Part shown: positions 1 to 9,073 of the stretch, in pieces | Position numbering within the stretch: the first letter of the stretch is position 1 | How the letters are laid out: each line of letters starts with the position of its first letter | Source: an uncultured Eggerthellaceae bacterium | GTDB taxonomy: Bacteria; Actinomycetota; Coriobacteriia; Coriobacteriales; Eggerthellaceae | NCBI GenBank assembly: GCA_910589125.1 | Contig: CAJURX010000004.1 | Span: 62,001-126,000 of the forward strand | DNA: 64,000 nucleotides | Direction: 5' to 3' | Made by a program: the position numbers and the translations under genes | The notes under the pieces: model-generated | The model's database searches: none | The model's input: the letters and a program-made list of their open reading frames with translations, nothing else | What the model was told of the DNA's origin: nothing

Positions 1-327
1 GGAGAGGGCGAAGCACGCGATGAGCGCCCATGCGCCGAAAGCGAGATAGGTGGGTGCTGGATGGAACAAGATGAGCAGCAGCCTATCTGGCCTGCCCAGA
101 TCCGCTATGAGGCAGAGCATGCCGAGCAGCAAGGCCCCCAAGATGGCAAGCTGCATCGCAGCGAAGAAGCGTCGCCACGGGTCAGCCGCAGATGAGCGCA
201 TCTTCCGGGCAAGAGCCGCTTCCAAAGGAAGGGGGTCAGCCAGCAGAGCCAAGAAGGCGGCCACGACGCAGCCCCCTGCTCCTGTTCCTCCCAAGAAGAG
301 GTATGCGACGATCAAGTCGCTGAACAT
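1..327 (-). CDS. NrfD/PsrC-type membrane anchor subunit (3' end outside window)
   Basis: Partial gene: the first 109 codons run off the left edge without a stop. The translation begins MFSDLIVAYLFLGGTGAGG, followed by a second hydrophobic segment and a DLGRPDR motif before LFHPAPTYLAFGAWAL. The glycine-rich first helix and the D-L-G-R-P turn are hallmarks of NrfD/PsrC/DmsC-like quinone-interacting anchors of molybdopterin or multiheme respiratory enzymes. ATG at 327 is the first start after an in-frame TGA at 342-340 and has a GAAGGG stretch upstream. The gene is preceded by yerC rather than by the usual catalytic and ferredoxin-like subunits, so the partner enzyme is not visible. The family call is fairly secure; the electron acceptor is unknown. 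Confidence 0.72.
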   Translation of the reverse strand, partial: MFSDLIVAYLFLGGTGAGGCVVAAFLALLADPLPLEAALARKMRSSAADPWRRFFAAMQLAILGALLLGMLCLIADLGRPDRLLLILFHPAPTYLAFGAWALIACFALS

Positions 328-474
328 CGGCTTCGCCCTTCATGCGCCCGTCGAGATGATGCAGATCATCATAGGACAATTATGAGAAGGTTGGAAGGGG
401 CGGGTTCAGTGATAGGCGATCTGCAGGGTGCGCAGCCATCCACGGCACCCGCACCAAGAGGCATCCGTTCTCTG

Positions 475-786
475 CTATGAAGCCAGGATATCCAGGGCTG
501 CCTTGTATCCGCCGGTGCCGTAGGACAAGCACTTCGACACGCGCGCGATGGTCGTGGCAGAAGCGCCGGTCATGCGCTCGATGGCTGAGTACGACTTGCC
601 AGCATCCAGCAAGCGCGCCACCGCCAGCCGCTGCGACGTCTCACGGATCTCCCGTATGGTGAACAGGTCCTCCAAAAGAGCGAAGATCATGTTCTCGTCA
701 TCCAGCTCAGCGAGCACATGGAGCAAGTCGTTCACTTCGGGCTTGCGGATATCAGAGCGCCCCTCGGCGCTTGGACCCTCAGGCAT
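475..786 (-). CDS. yerC: TrpR-like HTH protein of the YerC/YecD family
   Basis: A 103-residue all-helical protein with the TrpR-superfamily helix-turn-helix in its second half. The core IREIRETSQRLAVARLLDAG is followed by KSYSAIERMTGASATTIARV and a GTGGY ending, the usual YerC/YecD arrangement. Family members are small DNA-binding proteins of poorly defined role. The start codon overlaps the cimA stop by 8 nt (ATGCCTGA), implying translational coupling and membership of the ilvE-cimA operon. Regulation of that operon by this protein is an inference from position only. Length and motif match the family well. Confidence 0.85.
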   Translation of the reverse strand: MPEGPSAEGRSDIRKPEVNDLLHVLAELDDENMIFALLEDLFTIREIRETSQRLAVARLLDAGKSYSAIERMTGASATTIARVSKCLSYGTGGYKAALDILAS

Positions 787-2395
787 CTCCGCCCCTTCCT
801 GACGATGCGTTCACCTTATTCGTGCGCATGAGCCCATATTCGATCGACTCCACGAGCGCATTCCACGATGCCTCTATCACGTTCTCGGATACGCCGACGG
901 TGCCGAACGAGCCAAGCTCATCGGCCGTCGTGATGGTCACGCGCGTGAGCGCATCTGTCCCCTGGCTCTCGTCGGGAAGGCGGACGTTGTAGTCCACCAA
1001 CTCAAGCCGAGCCACCTCTGGATACGATGCCGTGATGGCCGTGCGCAATGCCGCATCCAACGCGCCGACCGGACCTGCACCTTCGCCCGTCGCCACGAAG
1101 CGCTGATCTCCCACATGGATCTTGATGACCGCCTCAGAAGCTGCGTCCTTCGCCAATGCACCCGTATCCTCACGGTCATCCACGATGACCCGGAACGATT
1201 CCAACGTGAACGCTGGCCGATACACGCCAAGATGGCGCATGATCAAGAGCGCCAGCGAGCCATCGGCCATCTCATAGGTATACCCTGCAGCCTCGCGAGC
1301 CTTGATGTCATCCAGCACCTCTTGGAGGTCAACCCCGGCATCCTCAAGATCGAATCCGAGCAGCTTCGCTTTCTGCACGAGCGATGCCTTGCCGGCGAGC
1401 TCGCTGACCACCATGCGCGCGCTATTGCCCACCTTCGCCGGGTCCGCATGCTCATAGGCCTGCGGGAATCGCGCGATGGCGCTCGCATGCAGACCGCCCT
1501 TGTGCGCGAATGCCGAAGCCCCGCTATACGGATGATGTGGCGAGAGCGCCACACCTGTGACCTCCGCCATGAAGACCGAGACGCTCGTGAGCTCTTCCAG
1601 CCGCTGCGCGCCCACGGCCTCCAAGCCCATCTTGAGCTCCAGATCCGCGATGACCGTGAGCAGATCCGTGTTGCCCACGCGCTCGCCGATGCCGTTGCAC
1701 GTGCCCTGCACCTGCACCACACCCGCGTGCACCGCCGCAAGAGCATTCGCCACAGCGCATCCCGCATCATCGTGGCAATGGATGCCGAATGCCTGTCCAG
1801 GGAACGCTCCCACCACCCGACGCACGACCTCGTCCACCTGGAACGGCAGCCATCCGCCGTTCGTCTCGCATAGATCGATGGAATCCGCACCCGCCTCATG
1901 GGCAGCGCGGATGCAAGCTAGCGCGTACGAGGGGTTCGCAGCGAAGCCATCGAAGAAGTGCTCCGCATCGAACACGACCTCGCGCCCCGCCGCTTTCAGA
2001 TACGCCACCGAATCCCGGATCATGCGCAGATTCTCATCCTGCGTCGTGAGCAGAGCACAGGTCACCTGAGCATCCCACGCCTTGCCCACGATGGTGACCA
2101 CGGGCGCTCCACTGGCGAGGAGATCGCTCAGCCCGGGGTCCTGCTCTGCCGGGATATCCTTCTTGCAGGTCTTCCCGAACGCCGCGATCCGCGCATGCGC
2201 AAGGTCCATCTTCGCCACGCGCTTGAAGAATGCGATGTCCTTGGGGTTGGAGGCCGGAAAGCCTCCTTCGATGACATCGATGCCGAACTCATCCAGGCGC
2301 GCGACGACCTTCAGCTTATCCTCAAGGGAGAGGCTGACGCCCTCGCATTGCTCGCCGTCGCGAAGCGTTGTGTCGTATGTGCGGATCTTGGTCAA
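779..2395 (-). CDS. cimA: (R)-citramalate synthase
   Basis: A 538-residue HMGL-like/LeuA-family acyltransferase. The N-terminal TIM barrel starts with the catalytic DTTLRDGEQ motif (residues 8-16), has the metal-binding HCHDD segment near residue 206, and the NGIGERVGN motif soon after. The C-terminal third resembles the LeuA dimerisation/allosteric domain. The length and the 'CEGVSLS' continuation after the first motif fit the CimA subgroup of 2-isopropylmalate/homocitrate-like enzymes, which condense acetyl-CoA with pyruvate for threonine-independent isoleucine synthesis. It lies 13 nt after ilvE and overlaps yerC, so the operon serves branched-chain amino acids. A different alpha-keto substrate is possible but less likely. 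Confidence 0.85.
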   Translation of the reverse strand: MTKIRTYDTTLRDGEQCEGVSLSLEDKLKVVARLDEFGIDVIEGGFPASNPKDIAFFKRVAKMDLAHARIAAFGKTCKKDIPAEQDPGLSDLLASGAPVVTIVGKAWDAQVTCALLTTQDENLRMIRDSVAYLKAAGREVVFDAEHFFDGFAANPSYALACIRAAHEAGADSIDLCETNGGWLPFQVDEVVRRVVGAFPGQAFGIHCHDDAGCAVANALAAVHAGVVQVQGTCNGIGERVGNTDLLTVIADLELKMGLEAVGAQRLEELTSVSVFMAEVTGVALSPHHPYSGASAFAHKGGLHASAIARFPQAYEHADPAKVGNSARMVVSELAGKASLVQKAKLLGFDLEDAGVDLQEVLDDIKAREAAGYTYEMADGSLALLIMRHLGVYRPAFTLESFRVIVDDREDTGALAKDAASEAVIKIHVGDQRFVATGEGAGPVGALDAALRTAITASYPEVARLELVDYNVRLPDESQGTDALTRVTITTADELGSFGTVGVSENVIEASWNALVESIEYGLMRTNKVNASSGRGGDA

Positions 2396-2408
2396 TCAGC
2401 CCAGGCGA

Positions 2409-3332
2409 TCAGATCTCGGTCAGCCAATCCGCGTACTCATCATCCTTGCCGTACGCCACCTCGAAGAACTTGTCCTGCAAGCGCTTCGTGATATCCCCTG
2501 GCTTGCCGATGACGCGCTCATCCACGCTCCCGATGGGCGTGAGCTCAGCCGCGCTGCCGGTCATGAACACCTCATCAGCCACATACAAGTCGCTCCGCGT
2601 CAGGCTCTCTTCGAGGCACGGGATCTCAAGGTCGTCTGCCAGTATCATCACGCTCTCGCGAGTGATGCCCTCGAGCACGCCGTCGGACAGCGGCGGAGTG
2701 GACAGGATGCCATCGCGCACGACGAAGATGTTCTCTCCGGTGCCTTCGCAGACGAGACCCTGCTCGTTGAGCATGATGGCCTCGACGTATCCGTGAGCGC
2801 GCGCCTCCATCTTCGCCATGATCGAATTGAAGTACGCACCCGTTGCCTTGATGGCCGGCGGAATAGCATTGATGGAACGCTGGCGCCATGAGGAGATGCC
2901 CACGCTGATGCCGTTCTCAAGAGCATCGGCCCCCAGATATGCGTCCCACGGCCAGCACGCGATGACCACGTCCGTGGGCGCACCGGTGGGATCCACGCCC
3001 ATGACGCCATAGCCACGGTAGACCAGTGGACGGATATAGCAGCTGGGCAGCTTGTTCGCGCGGATGACCTCGACGGTGGCGTCACAAAGCTCGTCCACCG
3101 TATACGGAAGCTCGATGGCAGCCATCTTCGCCGAGCGATGCAGGCGCTCCATGTGCTCGCGCAGACGGAACACGAAGCTCCTGTCCGAATCGGGATTCTT
3201 GTAGCAGCGGATGCCCTCGAATACCCCGGAGCCATAGTGCAGCGAGTGGGAGAGCACATGCGTGGTAGCGTCTGCCCACGGGATGAGCTCGCCGTTCTTC
3301 CATATGAATTCGACTTCGTTGATGTTTGCCAT
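2409..3332 (-). CDS. ilvE: Branched-chain amino acid aminotransferase
   Basis: A 307-residue class IV PLP aminotransferase, the usual IlvE size. It has the LHYGSGVFEGIRCY substrate-loop motif near residue 35, the PLP lysine in AIKATGAYFNS near residue 162, and the GTGENIFVV motif further on. I start at ATG 3332 because GGAGG stands 7 nt upstream; an in-frame extension to 3443 has no ribosome-binding site and poor protein character. The enzyme performs the last step of Leu/Ile/Val synthesis. cimA follows 13 nt later. A TAGAAT hexamer next to a short inverted repeat upstream (about 3379-3396) could be the promoter, but this is weak. Confidence 0.93.
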   Translation of the reverse strand: MANINEVEFIWKNGELIPWADATTHVLSHSLHYGSGVFEGIRCYKNPDSDRSFVFRLREHMERLHRSAKMAAIELPYTVDELCDATVEVIRANKLPSCYIRPLVYRGYGVMGVDPTGAPTDVVIACWPWDAYLGADALENGISVGISSWRQRSINAIPPAIKATGAYFNSIMAKMEARAHGYVEAIMLNEQGLVCEGTGENIFVVRDGILSTPPLSDGVLEGITRESVMILADDLEIPCLEESLTRSDLYVADEVFMTGSAAELTPIGSVDERVIGKPGDITKRLQDKFFEVAYGKDDEYADWLTEI

Positions 3333-3453
3333 GGCTGCCTCCAGCGTATCGTTGATATGAGAGAAGTAGGACGAACGCCATTCTACTCCAACGCGCTGGA
3401 GTTCTGGGATAGACGGACGCCGGAGGCGCAGGTGCCAGGCCAAGGCAAAGAAA

Positions 3454-3474
3454 GGGCGCAGATGCGCTGCGCCC
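3454..3474 (-). terminator. Intrinsic terminator after the LEA-like gene
   Basis: Read on the minus strand, an 8-bp stem (GGGCGCAG / CTGCGCCC) with a 5-nt loop is followed by TTTCTTT. It begins 22 nt beyond the LEA-like stop codon and separates that gene from the ilvE operon. Confidence 0.75.
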
Positions 3475-3496
3475 TCATAGAGATATGCGCCAGACC

Positions 3497-3754
3497 CTAC
3501 TTGTCGAGCTTCTCCTTCGTCTTCTCGGCAGTCTGGTCGAGGCCCTTCTTCGCCGTCTCAGCAGCGCCCTTCGCGTTCTTCGCGACCTCGCCTGCGGCAT
3601 CCTTCGCCTGGCCGGCAGCCTCGTGGATCTTGTCGCCCGCCTTCTCAGCGCCCTCCTTGGCCGCCTCCGCCACGTGTCCAGCAGCATCCTTGATGTTGCC
3701 GGCAGCCTCTTGCAGATCCTCACCCAGTTCGTGCAGCTTATCCATAACAGTCAT
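3497..3754 (-). CDS. Small LEA-like amphipathic helical protein
   Basis: An 85-residue protein made almost entirely of Ala, Lys, Glu, Asp and Gly. It forms degenerate 11-residue repeats of the type AAxxAKxGAEK, like group 3 LEA and related bacterial stress proteins. It has no signal peptide or membrane segment, so it is probably cytoplasmic and partly disordered until bound. ATG 3754 is preceded by AAAGGAAG at suitable distance. It is a single-gene unit with its own terminator. Such proteins are linked to desiccation or osmotic stress in other organisms; a role here is inferred from composition only. Confidence 0.7.
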   Translation of the reverse strand: MTVMDKLHELGEDLQEAAGNIKDAAGHVAEAAKEGAEKAGDKIHEAAGQAKDAAGEVAKNAKGAAETAKKGLDQTAEKTKEKLDK

Positions 3755-3855
3755 GATGGCTTCCTTTCATTGGTCGTGCCTTGGAACATGGAAGCATCCT
3801 AATGGGGGAGGTGCCTGACAAGCCGCATCGAGCGAGGGCCGTTGAGCCCACGTTG

Positions 3856-4350
3856 CTATTTCGATAAGCGCCTGCCTGCTTTGCCGCGAACCTCATCGAA
3901 TTCGATGCACCACGCAGCGGTCACATCTATCTCGCGACCGATGGCTGGCCCTATCTCGTCCTTGAGCTCAGGCAGGTACTTCATGCACAGCTCGACCAGC
4001 ACGCGCCGTAGCATGACGCGATCCTGCACCTTCGAGATGCGACCCGACGCGATGACAGAGGCGAAGCGCGTCGTGAAGAAGGTGTCCTCGAAGCAAGGCT
4101 CCACCTCTGTTGCGACAGCTACGCTCACGCGCGCATCGTGCTCGAAGTCGTCTATCTTGTGGCCGCCTCGCTCGCCCGTATGGATGTAGAGCTTCTTGTC
4201 CATGATGACGTATGAGAGCGGAACGCCATAGGGCGCGCCATCCGGATCGACCGTGGACACGACCGCATATTCGCCCGCTTCGAGGATCTCCCAGGCCTCC
4301 GCCTCGGTGAGCTCCCGATCGCCCATCTGCATCTTGTAGGGCTTGGACAT
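3856..4350 (-). CDS. NimA-like pyridoxamine 5'-phosphate oxidase family flavoprotein
   Basis: A 164-residue split-barrel FMN-binding protein. It shows the family pattern: a GEYAVVSTVDPDGAPYGVPL strand pair, IHTGERGGHK with the conserved His-Lys end near residues 77-85, VSVAVATE, and a SVIASGRISKV strand. This subgroup includes NimA-type nitroimidazole reductases and many proteins of unknown substrate. It lies 28 nt after glnN and could be its second cistron, though the functional link is unclear. Assignment to the fold is firm; nitroimidazole resistance cannot be claimed from sequence alone. Confidence 0.85.
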   Translation of the reverse strand: MSKPYKMQMGDRELTEAEAWEILEAGEYAVVSTVDPDGAPYGVPLSYVIMDKKLYIHTGERGGHKIDDFEHDARVSVAVATEVEPCFEDTFFTTRFASVIASGRISKVQDRVMLRRVLVELCMKYLPELKDEIGPAIGREIDVTAAWCIEFDEVRGKAGRRLSK

Positions 4351-4378
4351 AGCGCGCTCCTTTCAGGGATGCACCCGA

Positions 4379-6469
4379 TCAAGCGTAGAACAGGATCTCG
4401 TTATAGGTCGGCACAGGCCAGTGCTTGCGCTCGACGATGAGCTCCATCTCATCCACCGCCTCGCGCAGCGCATCCATGACGGGCACGATCTCGTGCGCAT
4501 TCATGTTCGCCCGCTCCTGCTCATCCTCTATCTCAAGGGACGCATGGTGCAGATCATGCAGCTTGCCCAGCTGACGATTGATCTCAGCCGCACCGTCCAG
4601 CAGCGCTTCGAGCTTGCTCTCCTGATTCACCAGGTCAACACCGGGCATGACCGCCCTGACCTCCGCGATATGCCGAGCTATCTCAGCAGCGAAATCATTG
4701 ATGGCGGGCAGGTAGTCGCGCCGCACGAGCCGCTTCATCGTGCGTATCTCTATGTTCATGGTCTTGTTGTACTTCTCCAGCTTGACCTCATAACGGCTGC
4801 GCAGCTCCGCCTCATCGAGCACCTTGAACTCGGCGAAGAGCTCGAACGACTTCGGGGACACCATGCAGGGCAGGGCATCGGCCGTGGTCTTGTGGTTGGC
4901 AAGGCCACGCCTCTCAGCCTCCGCCGGCCATTCGTCAGAATACCCATCGCCATTGAAGATGATGCGCTGATGATCGCGCAAGGTGCGCTTGACGTAGCCC
5001 AAGGCCGCCTCACGGAATTCGTCCTCCGGCACGCCCTCTAGCTCATCTGCGAACTCCCTCAGGGATCTTGCCATGGCTGTGTTCAGCACCATGTTCGCAT
5101 CGGACAGATTCTGCTCGGAGCCCGGCATGCGGAACTCGAACTTGTTCCCCGTGAAGGCGAAGGGGCTCGTGCGGTTGCGATCCGAGTTATCCTTCAGGAA
5201 GTTCGGCAGCTCAGCAACGCCCAGGTCCATCTCCGTCCGCTCGCGCGACGTGTAATCCCGGTCCTCGACCAATGCCTCCACCACACGCCCCAGCTCATCG
5301 CCGAGGAACATGGATACGATGGCGGGAGGTGCCTCGTTCGCGCCTAGACGGTGATCGTTGCCCGCCGAGGCGGCTGACATGCGCAGCAGCTCCTGATAGT
5401 CATCCACTGCCTGGATGACGCCAGCGAGGAACACCAGGAATCGCAGGTTCGACATCGGGTGCTCACCCGGCTCGAGCAGGTTCTTGCCATTCGCAGACAG
5501 CGACCAGTTGTTATGCTTGCCCGACCCGTTGATGTGCTCGAAGGGCTTCTCGTGCTCAAGGCAGACCAGCTTGTAATGGCTTGCCAAGAGGCGCATCTCT
5601 TCCATGGTGAGCAGGTTCTGGTCAATGGCTCGATTGGCATTCGCATACAGCGGCGCCAGCTCATGCTGGCACGGCGCGACCTCATTGTGCTTGGTCTTGG
5701 CCGGAACGCCCAGCTTCCAGAGCTCTTGGTCCAGCTCCTTCATGAAGTTGTTCACCGTCGGGCGGATGGCACCGAAGTAATGGTCCTCCAGCTCCTGTCC
5801 CTTGCACGGCGAGTATCCGAAGAGCGTGCGCCCCGTGAGCATGAGATCCATGCGACGCTCGTAGTCCTTCTCTGAGATGAGGAAGTACTCCTGCTCAGCG
5901 CCGACCGTGACCACGACGCGCTGATGCGGTTCGCCGAAGAGCGCGAGCACGCGGTTCGCCTGCTCCTCCACAGCGCGCATGGAGCGAAGGAGCGGAGTCT
6001 TCTTGTCCAGCGCTTCCCCGTTGTACGAGCAGAACGCCGTGGGGATGCAGAGCACTTCATCCTTGATGAACGCGAAGGATGTGGGGTCCCATGCGGTATA
6101 GCCGCGCGCCTCGAACGTCGCGCGCAGGCCGCCAGAGGGGAAGCTGGATGCATCCGGCTCGCCCTGGATGAGCTCCTTGCCAGAGAAGGACATGATGGCA
6201 TGCCCATCGTCGATGGGGTCTATGAAGCTGTCGTGCTTCTCGGAGGTGATGCCCGAGAGCGGCTGGAACCAGTGCGTGTAATGCGTGGCGCCCTGCTCGA
6301 TCGCCCATTCCTTCATGGTGTGGGCTACGACGTTCGCGACCTCTATGTTGAGCGGGTCGCCGTCCTTGATGGTCCGCATCAACTGCTTGTAGGTTGCCGA
6401 TGGGAGGCGCTCGTGCATCGTATGCTCGTCGAACACCATCTGGCCGTAGATGTCTTGGACCTTCGCCAT
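4379..6469 (-). CDS. glnN: Glutamine synthetase type III
   Basis: A 696-residue protein, matching GSIII (about 700 residues, larger than GSI). Diagnostic segments include THWFQPLSGITSEKHDSF, FPSGGLRATFEARGYTAWDP, a KTKHNEVAPCQHELAP block with ATP/glutamate-site residues, HINGSGKHNNWS, and the RNRTSPFAFTGNKFEFR motif. ATG 6469 is chosen because GAGGAG precedes it; an extension to 6529 lacks this. The enzyme makes glutamine from glutamate, ammonia and ATP in the cytoplasm. The NimA-like gene follows closely. A TAGAAT hexamer 60 nt upstream is the best promoter candidate. Confidence 0.95.
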   Translation of the reverse strand: MAKVQDIYGQMVFDEHTMHERLPSATYKQLMRTIKDGDPLNIEVANVVAHTMKEWAIEQGATHYTHWFQPLSGITSEKHDSFIDPIDDGHAIMSFSGKELIQGEPDASSFPSGGLRATFEARGYTAWDPTSFAFIKDEVLCIPTAFCSYNGEALDKKTPLLRSMRAVEEQANRVLALFGEPHQRVVVTVGAEQEYFLISEKDYERRMDLMLTGRTLFGYSPCKGQELEDHYFGAIRPTVNNFMKELDQELWKLGVPAKTKHNEVAPCQHELAPLYANANRAIDQNLLTMEEMRLLASHYKLVCLEHEKPFEHINGSGKHNNWSLSANGKNLLEPGEHPMSNLRFLVFLAGVIQAVDDYQELLRMSAASAGNDHRLGANEAPPAIVSMFLGDELGRVVEALVEDRDYTSRERTEMDLGVAELPNFLKDNSDRNRTSPFAFTGNKFEFRMPGSEQNLSDANMVLNTAMARSLREFADELEGVPEDEFREAALGYVKRTLRDHQRIIFNGDGYSDEWPAEAERRGLANHKTTADALPCMVSPKSFELFAEFKVLDEAELRSRYEVKLEKYNKTMNIEIRTMKRLVRRDYLPAINDFAAEIARHIAEVRAVMPGVDLVNQESKLEALLDGAAEINRQLGKLHDLHHASLEIEDEQERANMNAHEIVPVMDALREAVDEMELIVERKHWPVPTYNEILFYA

Positions 6470-6529
6470 CTCCCGCTCCTCGTCAGTCGAGCGCGCCTGC
6501 GTGTCAGGCAGCGCCATTCGGTGTGTCAC

Positions 6530-6535
6530 ATTCTA
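6530..6535 (-). promoter_or_regulatory. Candidate -10 element for glnN
   Basis: TAGAAT on the minus strand, about 60 nt before the glnN start. No convincing -35 hexamer is seen at 16-18 nt. A small hairpin (CCGCT-CTGA-AGCGG, 6551-6564) lies just upstream. Confidence 0.3.
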
Positions 6536-6632
6536 CGGTAGGCGCACCGCTTCAGAGCGGCAGACTGCGCACCTAGCGGCCCCCATTTCGATGAAACAGG
6601 CATGCGCACCATCAGCGATCTTCCGGATCGGC

Positions 6633-8057
6633 CTATTCGCGACCCGTCCAGCAGTACGTGCACACGCATGCAGGATCGATCCCGATGGACTCGAGCATGC
6701 CCGGCAATGACTGATAGCCGAGCGAATCGAATCCCATCTGCTCGCAGATGGTCTTGAGCAAGCACTGACCACGCTCGGTGGAGCTGTCCGCATACTCTGC
6801 CAAATGATCGACGCCCGCCTCGCCCTCGAGGTCATGCACCACGCGCCGCGCGATGAGGTCCATCTCCGACTTGCTGGATGAGAAGCTCAGGTACTTGCAT
6901 GAATACATGATGGGCGGGCACGCGCTGCGTATGTGCACTTCCTTCGCCCCGTTGGAATACAAGAAATCGACAGTCTCGCGCAGCTGCGTCCCCCGGACGA
7001 TGGAATCGTCGACGAACAGCAGCTTCTTGTCGCGGATCAGCTCCGGGATATGGATCTGCTTCATCTTCGCCACGCGATTGCGCACCTCTTGATTCGTGGG
7101 CATGAAGGAGCGCGCCCATGTAGGCGTGTACTTGATGAACGGGCGCGCGAATGGCTGCCCACTCTCAGTGGAGTACCCGATGGCATGGGGCACGCCAGAA
7201 TCCGGAACGCCAGCGACGTAGTCGACCTCGGGCATCGTGCCAGCCAAGCGCTCGTCGCGCGCCATGATGGCGCCATTCGCATAGCGCATGCATTCGACGT
7301 TCACGCCCTCGTAATTGGAGTTGGGGTATCCGTAGTACACCCAGAGGAACGCGCAGATCTGCATCCGATCCCCCGCAGGCGCGAGCGTCTCGAAGCCATC
7401 CGCATCCACGCGCACGATCTCACCGGGGCCAAGCTCATATGCATCGATGAATCCGAGCTTGTGGTAGGCGAATGACTCGAAGGAGATGCAGTAGCCGTCC
7501 TCCTTCTGTCCGATCAGCACGGGCAGACGCCCGACCGAATCGCGCGCAGCGATGATCTCGCCCTCGCGCGTCATGATGAGAAGGGTGAGCGAACCCTCGA
7601 TCTTCTCCTGGGCGTACTTGATGCCGCTCACGAAATCCGACTTCTGGTTGATGAGCGCAGCGACCAGCTCCGTGGAATTCACCTTCCCCGAGCTCATGGC
7701 CATGAACTGCTTCTCGCCGTCCGCGAAGAACTCGTCTACCAAGAGCTCTGCGTTGTTGATGATGCCCACGGTGGTGATGGCGAACGTGCCCAGATGCGAC
7801 TTCACCAGAAGCGGCTGGGGGTCTGTATCAGAGATGCAGCCGATGCCCGCGCGTCCATGGAACTTCGGCAGATCGTCCTCGAATCGAGAGCGGAAGGGGG
7901 TGTTCTCTATGGAATGGATCTCCTTCTGGAAGCCATCCTCTGCATCGACGAACACCATGCCGGCGCGACGGGTTCCCAAGTGCGAGTGGTAATCCACACC
8001 GAAGAAAACATCCAACACCACATCTTCATGCGAAACAGCTCCGAAGAAACCGCCCAT
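6633..8057 (-). CDS. Amidophosphoribosyltransferase-like protein lacking the N-terminal Cys nucleophile
   Basis: A 474-residue protein with an Ntn-type glutamine amidotransferase-like half and a phosphoribosyltransferase half with the PRPP motif LLFVDDSIVRGTQL. It starts MGGFFGAVSH under a strong GGGGAGGAAC site, so residue 2 is Gly, not the Cys needed for glutaminase action in PurF. The usual G-H-x-R-Y-S-T loop is also changed (GIGCISDTDPQP). The C-terminus ends CTYCWTGRE, resembling the PurF cysteine tail. It may use free ammonia, hydrolyse no glutamine, or do another PRPP reaction. No canonical PurF is in this window, though purL, purC and purB are. I recall similar Cys-less homologues in anaerobes but could not check. 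Confidence 0.75.
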   Translation of the reverse strand: MGGFFGAVSHEDVVLDVFFGVDYHSHLGTRRAGMVFVDAEDGFQKEIHSIENTPFRSRFEDDLPKFHGRAGIGCISDTDPQPLLVKSHLGTFAITTVGIINNAELLVDEFFADGEKQFMAMSSGKVNSTELVAALINQKSDFVSGIKYAQEKIEGSLTLLIMTREGEIIAARDSVGRLPVLIGQKEDGYCISFESFAYHKLGFIDAYELGPGEIVRVDADGFETLAPAGDRMQICAFLWVYYGYPNSNYEGVNVECMRYANGAIMARDERLAGTMPEVDYVAGVPDSGVPHAIGYSTESGQPFARPFIKYTPTWARSFMPTNQEVRNRVAKMKQIHIPELIRDKKLLFVDDSIVRGTQLRETVDFLYSNGAKEVHIRSACPPIMYSCKYLSFSSSKSEMDLIARRVVHDLEGEAGVDHLAEYADSSTERGQCLLKTICEQMGFDSLGYQSLPGMLESIGIDPACVCTYCWTGRE

Positions 8058-8132
8058 CGTTCCTCCCCGACAGAGCGAACATTACCTGCAAAGTATAGCG
8101 CCCCGTGCGAGCGGGAGATCAAGCGAAACCGG

Positions 8133-9002
8133 CTAGTAACATGAGAGCGCCCAAAAGGCCACGGCGCTCGCCGCAGCGACATTCAGGCTATCCACGCCAT
8201 GCCGCATCGGTATCTTGACCACATGGTCGGCTGCGTCGATCGTGGCGTGCGACAGGCCCTCCCCTTCCGTGCCCAAGACGATGGCGAGCTTCGGCTCCTC
8301 GCTGAGCCGTGGATCATCAAGCGAGATGGAATCATCTGAGAGCGCCATGGCAGCCACCTTGAAGCCCGCTTCGTGCAGCAGCGGGATGCCCGCGCGCGAC
8401 CAGCCGCCCTTGTGGGCAACGTTCCCATGAGCGCCTGGCTCAGATGCCACATCCTCCCCGATGCGCGCCCAAGGCATCTGCAGCACCGCCCCCATGGACA
8501 CGCGAAGCGCGCGACGGTAGAGCGGGTCATAGCAGCCAGGCGTGATCAGCACGGCATCCATGCCAAGCGCAGCAGCAGAGCGGAAGATGGCGCCCATGTT
8601 CGTGTGGTTCGTTATGTCCTCCAAGACGGCGATGCGACGCGCCTGCAACAGCAGCTCCCCAAGCGATGGCTGAGCGGGACGACGAAAGGCAGCCAGCGCA
8701 CCGCGCGTCAGCTTGAAGCCAGCGAGCCCTTCGAGCTGCGCCTCGGGCATGACGAATGCAGATGCCAGGGGATTGGCGGCGCTGATGCGGTCCACCACAT
8801 CAGCGATGCTCGGAAGGAGCTTGTCGCTCGTGAGCAAGGAGAGCGGCTCGCATCCCGCATCCAGCGCGCGCTCTATGACCTTGGATGATTCCGCGATGAA
8901 GACGCCAAGCTCCGGCTCCAGCCTATTGCGCAGCTGCACATCCGTCAGCCGTGCGTACGCATCCAGCCGCGGATCATCAAGGGTGTCTATGAAGGTGACC
9001 AT
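8133..9002 (-). CDS. SpoU/TrmH-family RNA 2'-O-methyltransferase
   Basis: A 289-residue protein with an N-terminal substrate-binding domain and a C-terminal SPOUT knot. SPOUT motifs are visible: NHTNMGAIFRSAAALGMDAV (motif 1), IVLGTEGEGLSHATID (motif 2) and IPMRHGVDSLNVAAASAVAF (motif 3). It should methylate a ribose in rRNA or tRNA with S-adenosylmethionine; the exact site is not readable. The start at ATG 9002 is preceded by GGGAGGAG; an extension to 9143 lacks a site and reads poorly. It is separated by 75 nt from the PurF-like gene. Confidence 0.88.
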   Translation of the reverse strand: MVTFIDTLDDPRLDAYARLTDVQLRNRLEPELGVFIAESSKVIERALDAGCEPLSLLTSDKLLPSIADVVDRISAANPLASAFVMPEAQLEGLAGFKLTRGALAAFRRPAQPSLGELLLQARRIAVLEDITNHTNMGAIFRSAAALGMDAVLITPGCYDPLYRRALRVSMGAVLQMPWARIGEDVASEPGAHGNVAHKGGWSRAGIPLLHEAGFKVAAMALSDDSISLDDPRLSEEPKLAIVLGTEGEGLSHATIDAADHVVKIPMRHGVDSLNVAAASAVAFWALSCY

Positions 9003-9073
9003 GGACGTGCTCCTCCCATGAAGATGTGATGCTCGATGCGGCCCTTGGCATATGTGCTCGTCGTGCACGAGCA

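Noticed and set aside
3333..3443. N-terminal extension of IlvE
   Set aside because: It lacks a ribosome-binding site and family resemblance; GGAGG at 3339-3343 supports the start at 3332.
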